A DNA stretch of 64,000 bases, taken from Diatrype stigma (Eukaryota; Ascomycota; Sordariomycetes; Xylariales; Diatrypaceae). The notes below the pieces were generated by a model, which was not told the origin of the DNA, ran no database searches, and saw only the letters and a program-made list of their open reading frames with translations. Below are positions 1-11,067 of the stretch, piece after piece. The stretch spans positions 124,001-188,000 of the forward strand of contig JAKJXP020000058.1 in assembly GCA_022225965.2 (NCBI GenBank), read 5' to 3'. Position numbers and translations under genes: made by a program. Each line of letters begins with the position of its first letter. The first letter of the stretch is position 1.

Positions 1-234
1 ATACTCAGCAGCATCCGGATCCTGGCGGAGACGCCCGATTACCTCGTCGGTGAGCTGCTGCGTCTCATATTCGAAATAGGGGGTCCCCGCGCTTGATATT
101 GCAGGGGTCTTGGCAACAGCAGCAGCAGCAGCAGCCCATGAAGCCCCGATGTTCGTCGTGAAGACCAAAAGCTGGAAGATCGCCCAGTGCAAGCTGCTAT
201 CGCTGCAACGCGATGGTTTGGCTTTCAACCGCAT
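1..234 (-). CDS. N-terminal part of a secreted or membrane-anchored protein, possibly a BBE-like FAD oxidoreductase (cut by window edge)
   Basis: An open frame starts at an ATG at 234 and runs leftwards without a stop to the window edge, giving 78 residues. After a short basic and serine-containing start comes a hydrophobic stretch (about residues 18-45, including a run of six alanines coded by a GCT repeat), which could be a signal peptide or anchor. It is followed by the motif TPYFEYETQQLTDEVI. A segment of the form FEYExxxLTDEV just after the signal peptide is, as I recall, typical of fungal secreted FAD-linked oxidases of the berberine-bridge / isoamyl alcohol oxidase type, upstream of their FAD domain. 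That catalytic part would lie outside the window, so the family call is tentative. Codon use after the alanine run is C/G-ending, as expected for a real gene. An upstream exon cannot be excluded. Confidence 0.5.
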   Translation of the reverse strand, partial: MRLKAKPSRCSDSSLHWAIFQLLVFTTNIGASWAAAAAAVAKTPAISSAGTPYFEYETQQLTDEVIGRLRQDPDAAEY

Positions 235-1049
235 CTTTGATGGGAGCCTAGGGAGGGAGGTACTGCGTCTGCAACCCCCCGCAAATTCCCCAACTTCCAA
301 AACCCGGGGAAGCTGGGGTATATAAACGGCAACCCTCTAATCAGAACATCGGCTACCTTCTCCGCGTGGAGAAGGGGGTGCAACATGAGAAGAGGGCAAA
401 TGTAGGTCGAGTGCAACTCCCCGCAATACGACCCAACTACCGGTCTTGAGGGCGCATTCAGCCGCGGGGGCATGATATTGGATCTAAAGGGGCACGTCAC
501 CGTCATTACGTAAATGCATGGCTTACCGGGCGTCTCCCCCTCCCTTCTCATATGTGTAATGTGCGCGTGGGAAGCTTCCAGTGGTGGTTCGATCAAAGTG
601 CCGCTCTCTACCCCCCTGCCCCCCATTCTCATGCTCAGCAGGTGGCTTACTCGACTGGGTCAAGATCCCTAGCATGCGATGAAAGGGGAATTGATCATCG
701 ATGTATACCCCATGCTTCGGCAGAACTGCGATCAAAGGTTTTCCTGGTGGCATGGGCGAGGTGTCTCTCAAACCCGATGGGGGAGGACCGAGAGGAGCTG
801 GTCTTAATACGATCAAAACCAAGAACTAAGTGGTAAGGCATATTCGTCTCAGAGGTGCAAGAGTCAATCCGTGTAAGGCCAGAAGGTCGTAGTTATTGCG
901 GAAGGTGAGGTTATGAGTAGTAGTAACCTCTAAGAACAACCTTGTGAATTGGTCCCAGCATAGTATAGCCTCTGAATTGCAGCAAATGGTATCTGATAAT
1001 ATTGTAGGACTAGCCATGGACGCCTGGAAGTATCCCAATCAACCAATGA
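235..1049. other. Intergenic region: promoter of the left-edge gene and 3' flank of MED4
   Basis: No convincing gene. Overlapping open frames of 90-135 codons occur on both strands at 225-836, but none has recognisable domains, biased codon use or splice structure. The stretch should contain the promoter of the leftward gene at 1-234 and the 3' untranslated region of MED4. Confidence 0.6.
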
Positions 1050-2404
1050 TCAGTCATCATCGTCATCATCATCCAAATCGCCCATAAACTGAAACTGCTT
1101 CTTCTCGCCCGTCGGCGACGAAGCCGGTCCTCCCGGCCCCGCAGCAGCACCACCACCCGTTCCGACAATACTAGCCCGTCTCCACGCCTCCTCGGCCTGC
1201 GCCTGTCCGCTCCCGCCGTTATTACTATTACTATTACTGGTATTATTCTCCCTGGCGGCCCTCTCGGCCCGCAACCGCGCCTCCTCGCGGACCCTGCGCT
1301 CGCGCTCGCGCTCCTCCCTCGCCCTGCGCTCCTCCTCCTCGGCCCTGCGCTCCTCCTCGGCCTCGCGCGCGCGCCGCGCCCGCTCCTCCTCCGGGTCGTA
1401 GCCCTCCGGGTCGACGCCGCGGTCGGCCAGCAGCGCGAGCGCCGCCAGCCCGCCGCCCCGCACGCCATCCTCGCCCGGCCACGGCGCGAACTGCAGCTGC
1501 GCGTGCGGGTTCAGGTGCGTGCTGATGATCTCCGGGAGCTGGTGCATCGTCGCCGTCGCCGTCGCCATGTTGGCATTGGCGTCGGGCGTGGAGGAGCTGG
1601 TGTTGAAGCTGGTGCCTACTGCGGTCGTGGCTTGTGAAGGAGGTGGCGGTTGCTGTGATGATTGTTGTTGTTGTGAAGATGGTGGTGGCTGGTCGCCGCC
1701 GCCGCTGCTGGACTGTGGTGGTTGGGGCGTCATACCCCCGCCGTTCGCCCCGGATTGGAATGACATGCCATTCGGGGTCGCCGCACCGCCTGGGGTTGCC
1801 ACGCCGCTAGCTGTGGCGCCGGGCGTCGTGGCGGCGGTTTCGATACCGGGCGCTACAATCTCTACGCCCCCTGCTGCTGCCCCCGGGAACGGCTCGGCGG
1901 GCGGTGTGGGGAGGCCGTTGACGGCGCCGACGGGCGGCATGGTGGTCTTGCTGATCATGCGGGCGTAGCGCAGCAGCTCGTCGTAGTCGATGTCGTAGTA
2001 GTGGCGGGCGCCGTCGGGGAAGACGGTGGCCGGGGTGCTGACGAGTTCCTTGCGCGTGGTGGCTAGCAGCCGCAGCGTATCCTTGATCTGGGCGTCGAGG
2101 CTCGCGCTCGCGGCCCGGAGGTCCTGGAGGCGGCGGTAGTTGAACTGGTGGGTTTGTACTGTTGGCGGGCAACCTCTCCGTTAGCATTTCAATCAATTTC
2201 CATATGGATTTCGTTCATTTCGATGGCTTCGCGGACGATAACAGAATAGAACGCACATTCTTCCAGCCCTTTGCTCAGCTCGGCGTCGGCTGCCACAAAC
2301 TCGCGCGCTGAGTGCGTCGAAGGGTTGTACTTGGCTATCGAATCGGCGAGAGTGCCGAGAGCTCTCTCGACCCGGTCGAACCGGGTGTCTAGTTGTTTGT
2401 CCAT
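1050..2404 (-). CDS. MED4: Mediator of RNA polymerase II transcription subunit 4
   Basis: Two exons (2257-2404 and 1050-2158) separated by one 98-nt GT...AG intron give 418 residues. MED4 is a core subunit of the Mediator complex in the nucleus and bridges gene-specific regulators and RNA polymerase II. The N-terminus begins MDKQLDTRFDRVERAL and continues through SIAKYNPS and an acidic ELSKGLEE helix. The second exon opens with THQFNYRRLQDLR, then LLATTRKELVSTPATVFPDG and the signature DYDELLRYARMISKTTMPP, all hallmarks of fungal MED4. The rest is low complexity: Gly/Pro/Ala/Gln-rich, then a conserved block ending LQFAPWPGE, a long charged Arg/Glu helix (about residues 300-350), and a C-terminus of seven aspartates, a feature often seen in Med4. 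It is transcribed divergently from QCR10 across a spacer of about 540 bp. Splicing restores the frame exactly, so confidence is high. Confidence 0.95.
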
Positions 2405-2947
2405 TGAGGAATGGAAATTCGCTATAATCAGGAAACTCTAGAGTCTGGGGTGTCTAGTTGCGCAGGTGGTAGAGAGACGTTCGCTGTGTCAAAGGCTGGA
2501 ATGGTAAGGATAAGGGCAGGATGTAGCTTCAATTCGCTGTCGGCGACGAAGTACGAAGCAACTGCTACAAGGAATTAACTTTAGGAATGAGCTGAAGTGG
2601 ATCGATCACCTTCCAGCTTTCCGTTTTAGTCAATTGCGGCTTCCAGGATTAGGTTAGCAAGCCTTGGCAAGATTAGGTAACACCAAACGCAGCTAGGTAA
2701 CTCTAATTGTGGCGCAACCCTTCCTCAAATGTGGCTCAACAGCTAAGCTCTCTCGCGCCAACCGGCTTCTACCGATTTCAAAGGAATTGGGAATCGGGGA
2801 GCCGACCCGAATGTTGCGCAACTTTGAATTGCTTTGAATGCTCTGATGCTTTGATGCAAAACCCCTGACGTCAACCAACGACCCCGAAACTCAATTGACA
2901 ACCCGACCCTCGCCTCCTGCACGAAACGCAGCAACACGACACAAAAA
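2405..2947. promoter_or_regulatory. Shared divergent promoter region, MED4 / QCR10
   Basis: Non-coding spacer between the two start codons. No TATA box stands out. Small open frames here carry no biased codon use. The 5' untranslated regions of both housekeeping genes must lie here. Confidence 0.5.
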
Positions 2948-3726
2948 ATGGCTCTGCCTAAAGTACGTTTTGACCCCGAAATGGCTCTTGGCGGCAGTGG
3001 TGGCTAGAGGCGGAACAGGCCGCCGAGGGATGAAGGAGGAAGTGGAGGGAGGCACCGGACTGCAAAAAGACGCATAACTGACTTGCCGTTACTGCGCACA
3101 GCAGAATGCTCTGTACCCTACGTACAAGAGCCCCTACGGACCGAAGTGAGTTTAGTTCTCAACCCAGCAGTCGCCATTCCTCGCGAGGACTCGGATCGAA
3201 CCGTTCGAGCGCTTCAAAGACGAAGACGAAGAGAAAGATGAAGACGACGGACGACCAGTCTATCAGGAGAACGACAGTGAAAGAAGCAAGCTGACCAAAG
3301 CGCCCACCCTCCCCCTCTTCGAAACAACAGGTACCACTACCAGCCGAACGTTGCCGGGTACAGTCTGAAGCAGGTCGCCAAAGTGTAAGGATCTCCAGTC
3401 GCAGCAGGAGAAAGAGATGAGCAAAGGCTAACACCCAGCCTGTTTTGCACTTTCGCAGCGGCCTCAACCTGGGAGCCTTCGGCGGCGTCGCCCTCTTCGC
3501 CGTTATCTTCTACGCGTCCGGCATCCCGAAGTTAAAGAAGGACGTCCTGCAGAAGCTGCCCGTCATCGGTGACCACTTTGTGACTGTGATCCCCCCCTCC
3601 GATAACGTATGTCGATCCTCTCCTTCTCCATCAATCCACTCCTCATATATATGTTTTACCGAAGTGGGTGGTAGGATCATTTCAACTGACGCTGCTCGTG
3701 CTTCCTTTGGAATCTAGCCCTTCTAA
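2948..3726 (+). CDS. QCR10: Cytochrome b-c1 complex subunit 10 (ubiquinol-cytochrome c reductase, 88 aa)
   Basis: Five exons (2948-2962, 3105-3145, 3331-3384, 3459-3606, 3718-3726) join to a protein of 88 residues, the usual size of this subunit. QCR10 is a small single-pass subunit of respiratory complex III in the mitochondrial inner membrane, next to the Rieske protein. The product reads MALPK, then a conserved SPYGPKYHYQPNVAGYSLK block, a transmembrane helix around GLNLGAFGGVALFAVIFYAS, and the C-terminal IPPSDNPF typical of fungal homologues. The first exon codes only five residues and the last only two plus the stop. Each junction has GT/AG ends and keeps phase. Four introns in a 267-nt coding sequence is dense. 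The gene is convergent with the dihydroorotate dehydrogenase gene downstream. Confidence 0.93.
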
Positions 3727-4421
3727 ATCAACACCACTTTTGGCCGGATATATATGGCATGGAGTGGCAGTGGCCATGACAGTGAGGTCTGCCTCGGATA
3801 TGGATTAGGGGGTAGATAGGGGACAGGACGGTGGAGCCTGTGGTGTTAGAAAGGACAATAGAAAAAAGCCTTTTGTACAAAGTTCCCCGAGAATAGATCT
3901 TTGGTTGAACTCTACCATCCAACCCAATCCCATTCATTTCTCGTTATTACGATGTTAGCTAAAGCTACCACTGCGAGTAATGTTTGCCCTTTTCTTAAGA
4001 GACATGTCCTCAAGCCACTAAGCAATTTCCGTGTCTTTTCGAAACTCTAGTTAGTCGTCTCCTTGATTGCTTGTCTGCCTGCCTGCCCGGTTCTATTGCC
4101 CCGTCTATGCATTATAGTTGTTGCCGATGATGCTGGTGATGATGATGATGACTGCCTGCCTGCCCTGTCTGCCTGATGGTGATAATACACATAGTACATG
4201 CACACCTACCACATACGCACCATTTTGAATTACTTCTATGTGCCACACTTTACTTCTACTCGCTCGCCCGTCCGTCTACCAACAAATGCTTCTCTTGCGC
4301 CTCTCCTCCCCGCATTTCTTCACCCCCTTTTCCCCCCTTCATGTCTCGTTTCAAAGTTCCAAATACGCAATCCTCGGTCTTAAACTTAGAAAGTCAAGAC
4401 TCACTCAATTAAGCCCTCAAC
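3727..4421. other. Convergent 3' flanks of QCR10 and dihydroorotate dehydrogenase
   Basis: Pyrimidine-rich spacer with short direct repeats (tgcctgcctgcc, gatgatgatgatg near 4125-4165). The + strand open frames at 4176-4510 are compositional artefacts of C/T-rich DNA. It should hold the two 3' untranslated regions. Confidence 0.6.
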
Positions 4422-6206
4422 TCAAGACTCGGACTTCAGCAGCCCCAAACCCTTCTTTTCCTTCTCGCCATCCGCCGCCGCCGCCATCTCGCTCTTCATC
4501 TCGCGCTTGATCCGCGTCACCGTCCCGGCACCGCCGTACACGAGGCTCGTGTACACCATGGCGACGCTGGCGCCCGCGTTCAGGATCCGGAGGGCCTGCT
4601 GGCCGTTAGTGATGCCGCCCGTCGCCCAGATGGCCTTCGGCTCTGCAGCAGCTGGTCCGCGTGCCGCCACCGCCTCCTCTCTCGTCTTCTTAGACGTCGG
4701 ACTCGTGTCCTCCACCACGCCGGTGATAGTCCCCTCGATACCGGCAAGGCTGGCATCGACCGCCTCGTCATCCACGACCTTCTTCGCGCCGGCATCATCA
4801 CCATTCGCCGCAGTCGCAGCCTGTCGCTGGTACTGCTGCTGCAGGGCCCGCGTATCCAGCAGCGTCCGATACCGCGCAACGAGCGCCTCCGTGCGATCGA
4901 ACATGGCCGGGCCGGAGTACCCGCCCGTCTCGGCGAGGGCAGCGCGCTCGCGCGGCGAGAGCCGCACGCCAGGCGGCACGACGCCCGCGCGCCGCTTGGT
5001 CGTGTTGCCCACGATGACGCCATCGACACCGCTAGCCCACACGGCCTGCGCGATGCCCTCCAGCTGGGCGTCCTCGTCCTCGTCGGGCGACACCTTGACC
5101 ATGACGCGCGGCGGCCTCGCGCGGTTGTGGTCCGAGGCGCGGCGCGCCTCCTCGACGACGCCGCCCAGGATGCGCGCCAGGGGCTCGGCGGCCTGCAGGT
5201 CGCGCAGCCCGGGTGTGTTGGGGCTGCTGACGTTGACGACGAGCACGTCGGCGTACGGCGCCAGCCGCGACACGCAGTAGACGTAGTCGCGCTGGACGGC
5301 GGCCACGTCGCGCTCGTCGGTGTCCTTGTTCTTGGCGATCTGCACGGCGAGCAGACGGCCGGGGATCAGGCTACCGGGCGGCACGCCCGCGGCGCCGGCG
5401 AGCACCTCGGCCTCGGTGAGGCCGTGCGCGCGCGCGAACCGCCGCACCCGCTCCCGGAGCCGGCGCGCCACGTCGTCGGCGCCCCGCGAGTTGAGGCCGT
5501 AGCGGTTCACGAGCCCGTCGAGCACGGGGATCCGGAACATGCGCGGCCTGGGGTTGCCCGCCTGCGCGAGCGGCGTGCAGCCCCCCACCTCGACGACGGC
5601 CGCGCCGAGCGCGAACAGGGCGTCGGGAATCTCTGCGTGCTTGTCGAGGCCGGCGGAGATGCCGATCGGGTTCGCGAGGTGCTCGTGCGGCGTGCTGCTG
5701 TCGCCGAATACCTGGATCGAGATGTCTGGGTCTTGCGAGGTGGTGGCGGATGCTCCGGGCCGCTCGCGCGGGTTCAGGCCGAGCTCGTAGAGGATTTTCA
5801 TGGACCCGACGGCGGCGTTGTGGGCATCCTCGGCGTCGGGGAAGACGGTGCGGAGGAGGGGCGGTACGACGTATCGGTGCACGAAGGCGCGGGTGTCGGT
5901 GGCGTAGACGTAGACGAAGTAGCCGGAGGCGGCGAGGGAGGCGGCGAATATGAGCGCCTTGGCCCGGGACACGGGCTGGGATTTTGTTGCTGTTGATGCT
6001 GCCGCCGATGCCGCTGCCGATGCCGATTCCGATGCCGATTCCGATGCTGATGCTGAGCTCGAAGCATATCGAGCACCGGTTCTCGGCAGTAGCAGGGATC
6101 GTTGTGTGCGTGCGTGCGCTGTAGGAAGCTTCCTGGCGGTAACGAGTGAGCTGCTCGGTGGCGTCGCTGTTACCAGGCGGCGAGCGATTCGGTGTGTGGT
6201 TGCCAT
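4422..6206 (-). CDS. URA9: Dihydroorotate dehydrogenase (quinone), mitochondrial, class 2
   Basis: Uninterrupted reading frame of 594 residues. The enzyme oxidises dihydroorotate to orotate with FMN, passing electrons to ubiquinone at the outer face of the inner mitochondrial membrane (fourth step of pyrimidine synthesis). An Arg/Ser-rich presequence (about 1-50) is followed by a serine-alanine repeat (49-72) and a transmembrane segment (82-101). Catalytic-domain motifs are NPIGISAGLDKH (179-190), GNPRPRMFR, NRYGLNSRG, VNVSSPNTPG with the class 2 catalytic serine (about 327), VKVSPD (370-375), GNTT (400-403), and the phosphate-binding WATGGITNG and VYTSLVYGG. About 65 residues of low-complexity sequence (456-523) are inserted before the last FMN loop; comparable inserts occur in other filamentous fungi. 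The GC-rich gene throws large shadow frames on the opposite strand. It is divergent from ALG10. Confidence 0.95.
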   Translation of the reverse strand: MATTHRIARRLVTATPPSSSLVTARKLPTAHARTQRSLLLPRTGARYASSSASASESASESASAAASAAASTATKSQPVSRAKALIFAASLAASGYFVYVYATDTRAFVHRYVVPPLLRTVFPDAEDAHNAAVGSMKILYELGLNPRERPGASATTSQDPDISIQVFGDSSTPHEHLANPIGISAGLDKHAEIPDALFALGAAVVEVGGCTPLAQAGNPRPRMFRIPVLDGLVNRYGLNSRGADDVARRLRERVRRFARAHGLTEAEVLAGAAGVPPGSLIPGRLLAVQIAKNKDTDERDVAAVQRDYVYCVSRLAPYADVLVVNVSSPNTPGLRDLQAAEPLARILGGVVEEARRASDHNRARPPRVMVKVSPDEDEDAQLEGIAQAVWASGVDGVIVGNTTKRRAGVVPPGVRLSPRERAALAETGGYSGPAMFDRTEALVARYRTLLDTRALQQQYQRQAATAANGDDAGAKKVVDDEAVDASLAGIEGTITGVVEDTSPTSKKTREEAVAARGPAAAEPKAIWATGGITNGQQALRILNAGASVAMVYTSLVYGGAGTVTRIKREMKSEMAAAADGEKEKKGLGLLKSES

Positions 6207-6967
6207 TGTGCCGGCAAGGTGTTGGGCATGTCAGCCCTCAATTCGTGGGAAGAATAGTTCAGCTCCAATTCTGAAGGTGGAGGACGAATGAGATGGAGTC
6301 TGGCTGTGTGAGTTGGAACTTGGCAGATTAGAGCCTGAAAGCTGAAAGGAAGCTTCCAATGTTGTGTCTGTTTGCTAGAGACTGGGTAGAAACAGAAGAC
6401 AGAAAGCTAGATGACGTTTGTTCCACAGGAGGTGCGGGATGCCAGGGTCTGGAGTCATGGAATTCCAGGTTGTTTGGGATTTGCGGCATGCACAGAGACG
6501 AAATACAAAGTACATGATGGCATGCAGCAGGTGCGGCAGATCCCTAGCTAAGGTATGCTTGCCGGTCATTGGTCGATCATTGAAGGTCAGGTCCCTAGCA
6601 GCCTAGGTCCTGTATGTGGTTGCTGTCCTGAGGCCGGGTCCACTGGCTGGATGGGCAGGCACCTGGGCAGTGTAATGTTGTCGACGGGCCGATACGGGCT
6701 ATACCAACGGTCATCTAGGTGTCCATTTGCACTGCAAGCTGGCAGCCCTGGCCACTGAGACATGGATTGAAGAGCATCCGGTATCTGTGTGTAAGTGCCT
6801 ATTTCTACAGTTACCTCTGCTTATTCAACTTCCATTACCACTTGGTGCTTTCTACACTTCTTGTTCTTTACTGCTTTCTTCCTCCGTCAACATTCAGGCA
6901 TCCAGGGAGGATGGTATAGCAATCTCCAGTCAAACTTACAACTCCGTCGACGGAGTGGAGATGCAAG
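6207..6967. promoter_or_regulatory. Divergent promoter region between dihydroorotate dehydrogenase and ALG10
   Basis: Non-coding, about 760 bp between two start codons facing away from each other. A pyrimidine-rich stretch (about 6800-6895) lies 70-170 bp upstream of the ALG10 start, as is common for fungal promoters and leaders. Small open frames show no family resemblance. Confidence 0.5.
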
Positions 6968-9507
6968 ATGGCCTCGACATTCGATACAGTGGATGCCACT
7001 CTCGTTCCCCAAGTCTTGCGCTTCGTGTTCCTGTACTGCATGCTCGATGTATTTCTACATGGGCCTTCGTCATGGGACATCGCTATTGGTCGTCCCTTCT
7101 TCCAGTCTGTCGTTTGGGGGCTGGTCGCTACTTCAGTCGTTATTACGATAGTGGCTCGCGCGTGGCTTAAACAAGTCACCATTTATGCCCCTGAACCTTA
7201 CCTGGTAAAGCCCCCAACCCCCCTTTTTCATATGAAACGCAATACAAGATAGCGGCTAAACTCATAACAAATTCTAGGATGAGGTCTTCCACATACCCCA
7301 GGTCCAGCGATTGTGCCAAGGGGATTTCACTTGGGATGACAAGATCACCACCCCACCGGGACTGTAAGATATTTTGGGGGCCTATCCCAGATTGGCCTGA
7401 TGATGCTTGATGGCTAATCGTCCATACCAGATACATACTCAGCATTCTATTCAACCGTGTGTCGGGGCTCACCTGTTCAGTACTTCACCTGCGCCTATTC
7501 AATGTGGAGATCACAGCCTACGCAGCAGCAGCAGCAGTCCTTTGCCGGTCGTGGATCGAGCAGCCTCGGTTGCAGGACCCCATACCCCGTCGGTTCTCCG
7601 GCTATGCATTATTCACGGGCTTGCATATCGCCTTATTCCCTGTTTTGTTCTTCTTCTCGGGCCTGTACTACACGGACGTCATATCTACCTTTGCCGTATT
7701 GGTCGCCTATGTCAACCAGCTCAGGAGGCTTGGTTCCGTCAAAACCCCGGGGTTTTTCAACTCATACCTGACCTTCTCATGGAGTTTATTGGCCCTGTGC
7801 ATGAGACAGACCAACATTTTCTGGGTGGTGGTGTTCATGGGCGGTTTGGAAGTCGTCCATGGCATCAAGTCTCTTGAGCCGGTGCCGCAGGCGACTCCAC
7901 CTTTCTCAACGCTATCTGAGCAGATCAAGTTCTATGCTTGGAGATATTCGAAAGGAGACATCCATGATCCTCCCTTAAATGCCGTATATCCAGTTGGTGA
8001 GTCGTGAATCATGAACCACAGCTACTCATCTGCCCGTCTTTTACTAACGACACAGACCTCATTCTCTGCATCATAAGTGTATGCATCGCAGCTGTTTGCA
8101 ATATGCGGGCGATACTTCCCCGTATTGTGCCTCATCTTCTCGTCTTGGCCGCCTTTGTCTCATTTGTGGTTGCTAATAAGGGCGTGGTTCTTGGTACGCT
8201 ATCTTCCCATTACTGTAGGGAGTTGTTCTAACGTCGATACAGGTGACAAGTCCAATCATGTGGCAACTCTCCACTTGGCCCAGCTATTGTACATCTGGCC
8301 ACTCTTCGCCTTTTTCTCAGCGCCTCTCTTTATCCCTCAGGTGCTAAATGTAGCCGAATCAGTTTACCAGGTCTTGATGACATCCTTGGCGAGCAAGTCG
8401 ACCTCTCGCCAGCAAGGCCGTGATGAAGGTGCAACTGGAAAGTTGCCTAGACAGTCCGACGCCCTGAAGATGTTTAACTGGCTAGGAACAAACACGAAGC
8501 TGCAGGTAATTAGCACGGCTATCGGTGCTCTTGTAGCTGCGATCGCCATCATCAGGTTCAACACCATCATTCACCCCTTCACGCTTGCTGACAACAGACA
8601 CTACATGTTCTACGTCTTCCGGTACAGCATCCTCAAGGCGTGGTGGGTCCGCTACGCCCTCGCACCCATTTACGTCCTCTGCGGCTGGCTGTGCTGGACC
8701 GCACTCCGGGGTTACGAGGATAGTACTTACACCCTGCGCGGGGGAGAATGGATACGGTCTCCATTTACTACTACTCCAACGTATTCATGGTCGCCAGCAT
8801 GGCCATCTTCATCGCAACCCTCTTCCTCATCCGGAGGCAGTTCGTCGACGTCAGATCAGAATGGCAATGGTGGTGGTGCAGCACCTACTACCACTTCCAA
8901 CACCATGGAGACGCAGCAGCAGTGGGAGCGGAAGCAACCACAACTCCCCTACATACCCCGGACCCCCACCGCCACTTCCCCGCCCATGCCCATCCCCATC
9001 ACCAACAGAATCCCGCATACCTCCACGGCCCTGCTCCTCCTGCTCGCCACGTCCCTCTCGCTCATGACAGCGCCACTCGTCGAGCCCCGCTACTTCATCC
9101 TCCCCTGGGTGTTCTGGCGCCTGTCTTTGCCGTCCCTGCCCTCCCCGGCGCCGCCGGGTACGGTATTCCGAGCGCCTCCTGAGACCACACGACATCAGAC
9201 CATCGCGGACAAGCGAGCGCGCGAGGAGCAGCACCAAGACCGCCTGCAGTACCTGCGCTACTTCTTGCACCGGGCCCGGCAGCCCCGGCACCCCCGGCGC
9301 TGGTGGCAGCAGCAGTGGCGCCGTGTCGGCGACCCAAGGCTCGTCCTGGAGCTCCTGTGGTTCGCCGCCATCAACGCGGGCACCATGTACGTGTTCCTGA
9401 CCAAGCCGTTCTTCTGGAAGTCGCCGTCTGAAATGGTGGTTGCGGAGGATGGGTCGTCGGCCCCGGCGCTGCTGGATGGGGGCAGGGTCCAGCGGTTCAT
9501 GTGGTAG
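6968..9507 (+). CDS. ALG10: ALG10: dolichyl-phosphate-glucose alpha-1,2-glucosyltransferase (763 aa)
   Basis: Five exons (6968-7204, 7278-7363, 7431-7996, 8056-8193, 8243-9507) give 763 residues. ALG10/DIE2 adds the terminal alpha-1,2-glucose to the dolichol-linked oligosaccharide in the endoplasmic reticulum membrane, the mark recognised by oligosaccharyltransferase. Family motifs appear in order: PYL-DEVFHIPQVQRLCQGDF across the first junction, WDDKITTPPGLYIL across the second, SLLALCMRQTNIFWV, FTLADNRHYMFYVFRYS, SLMTAPLVEPRYFILPW and the C-terminal RVQRFMW. Many transmembrane helices are evident. The protein is longer than yeast Die2 because of a Ser/Thr/Pro/Gln-rich loop (roughly residues 505-610) before the PLVEPRYF helix and an Arg/Gln-rich loop (about 665-700). 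Part of the first loop (8745-8850) has more coding-like codon use in another frame; see findings. Confidence 0.93.
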
Positions 9508-11067
9508 TTTGGGTAACTACCCCAGTTGACTTCTATGATATGCTAGCTACTGCGTCGTTCTCTTCTTCTTGCTTGTTTGTCGGGGTACGTAAAGTAAAGG
9601 AGATGCCTACATTACCTGTCTCTGGAACAAACGAACAAACAGGATGGCCATGGGTAGACAGCTAGTGTTGGGTAGGTACTCAGGAGGAATTGTGTACGCA
9701 TGGATTTCAGAGATGACGATACCCAAAGAGTGTACGCTAGTTGGCAATCTTGCCCCCTATAATAAAATAGCAGAGGGTAGATGATGTAACCAAGCCTTTT
9801 CCTCCATGATTTCGTGATTCCTAGGCAGCAGCGGGTGTTCATTATTACTTTACACAAGAGCCATGTGAAAGTCAACTTCGCTGCAGCCAACTATCAGGTT
9901 ACGCATTTACTAACTCACCTACTATCTAATCGCTGCAAAGTCAATGCAACGTGTCTCAGGGTAGTTATAATTGCGACACGATGAAACTCTATCATCGCAT
10001 GTTCATCGAATGTTGTTTTGCTTTTAGTATATACCACCCCTCTAGTAACTTAGTTAGCTAGCCCCCCCCCTTTCTCCCTTCACTCTCCCTCTCTCTCTCT
10101 CTGTCTGTCTGTCTGCCTTTCTCACTCTACCTACCGCCCATCGCGACCTAACTTACTTCCCCTTTTTATTTTACCTCCAACCGGAGATGTTCATGTCTGT
10201 CTATTGGTGTGCATGTGCAACTCACACGAGCCAGGCGGACAACGCTGGACAACGAACGCATCGAATAATGACCACGGAAGAGAACACAAACATAGCACTG
10301 CGTATGTAAGACCTGTAGGGATCGGGGGTGGGCTCCTACTTCTTGGACTTCATCTTTTCATTTTTATCTTCTTCCGAATTCTACCCCTGATGATTTGTGG
10401 AGTGGAGATCTTCTTTCGTCCGTCCGTCTGTTTTGTTCATTTAATACACTTCTGCTGCTGCTGCTCCCAGGCTAGGGAGGAAATGCAAACACTCAGAGAA
10501 CTATATACTATATATCAATATCGAATCCAGTCTGAACCCGACCCGACCCGACCCAACCCAACCCAGCCCGATCCAATCCCTTGAGATCAACCAGCTAGAA
10601 CGCCAGGGCGCCAGGACGCCGTGAAACCCGCTACCCTATATATCTATCTATCCATCCATTTCCTCCGCACGGCGGGTATTGTTCCGCGGTGTAAATAAAC
10701 GCCGTTCTAGTAGTTGGTTCCCTGGTTGGTTCGTCGGTCGGTGGGTTAACTAATAATCGATGAGTTCTTTTTTTCCCCCCCTGTTTTCCCATCCATCGTC
10801 GTGGTCGTTAACAGTAAGTAAATCATCAACGCTCATAACGACAAGCTTCGAAAGTCCTTGGATGGGTCGAGGTATCCCTTGAGTATAGTATGTGTCTTTG
10901 TATGTATATGGGTCTGTCTGTGTGCTCGTGTCGTGTTGATCATCGTGGTAAGAGTCAACTCTGTCGAAATCCCGGTTCCCCCCCACCATCTCCTAGGTCG
11001 GCACACAGGTAAAAACAACTAACTTCCCAGTCCTCGGTCCTAATTTTGGTTTCTTATCCTCATCTTT
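9508..11067. other. Convergent 3' region downstream of ALG10 and of the Ser-rich protein gene
   Basis: No gene recognised. The spacer holds simple sequence: a CT/CTGT tract at 10086-10116, and degenerate GACCC/AACCC units at 10525-10560. The open frames at 9612-9890, 10204-10584 and 10750-11018 lack family resemblance or coding bias. Much of it probably belongs to the two 3' untranslated regions. Confidence 0.6.
10086..10116. repeat. CT / CTGT microsatellite
   Basis: A run of CT dinucleotides passes into three CTGT units. Simple repeat in the ALG10 3' flank. Confidence 0.85.

Noticed and set aside
5127..5996. 289-codon + strand frame opposite dihydroorotate dehydrogenase
   Set aside because: Antisense shadow of a very GC-rich gene; the minus-strand frame carries all conserved motifs.
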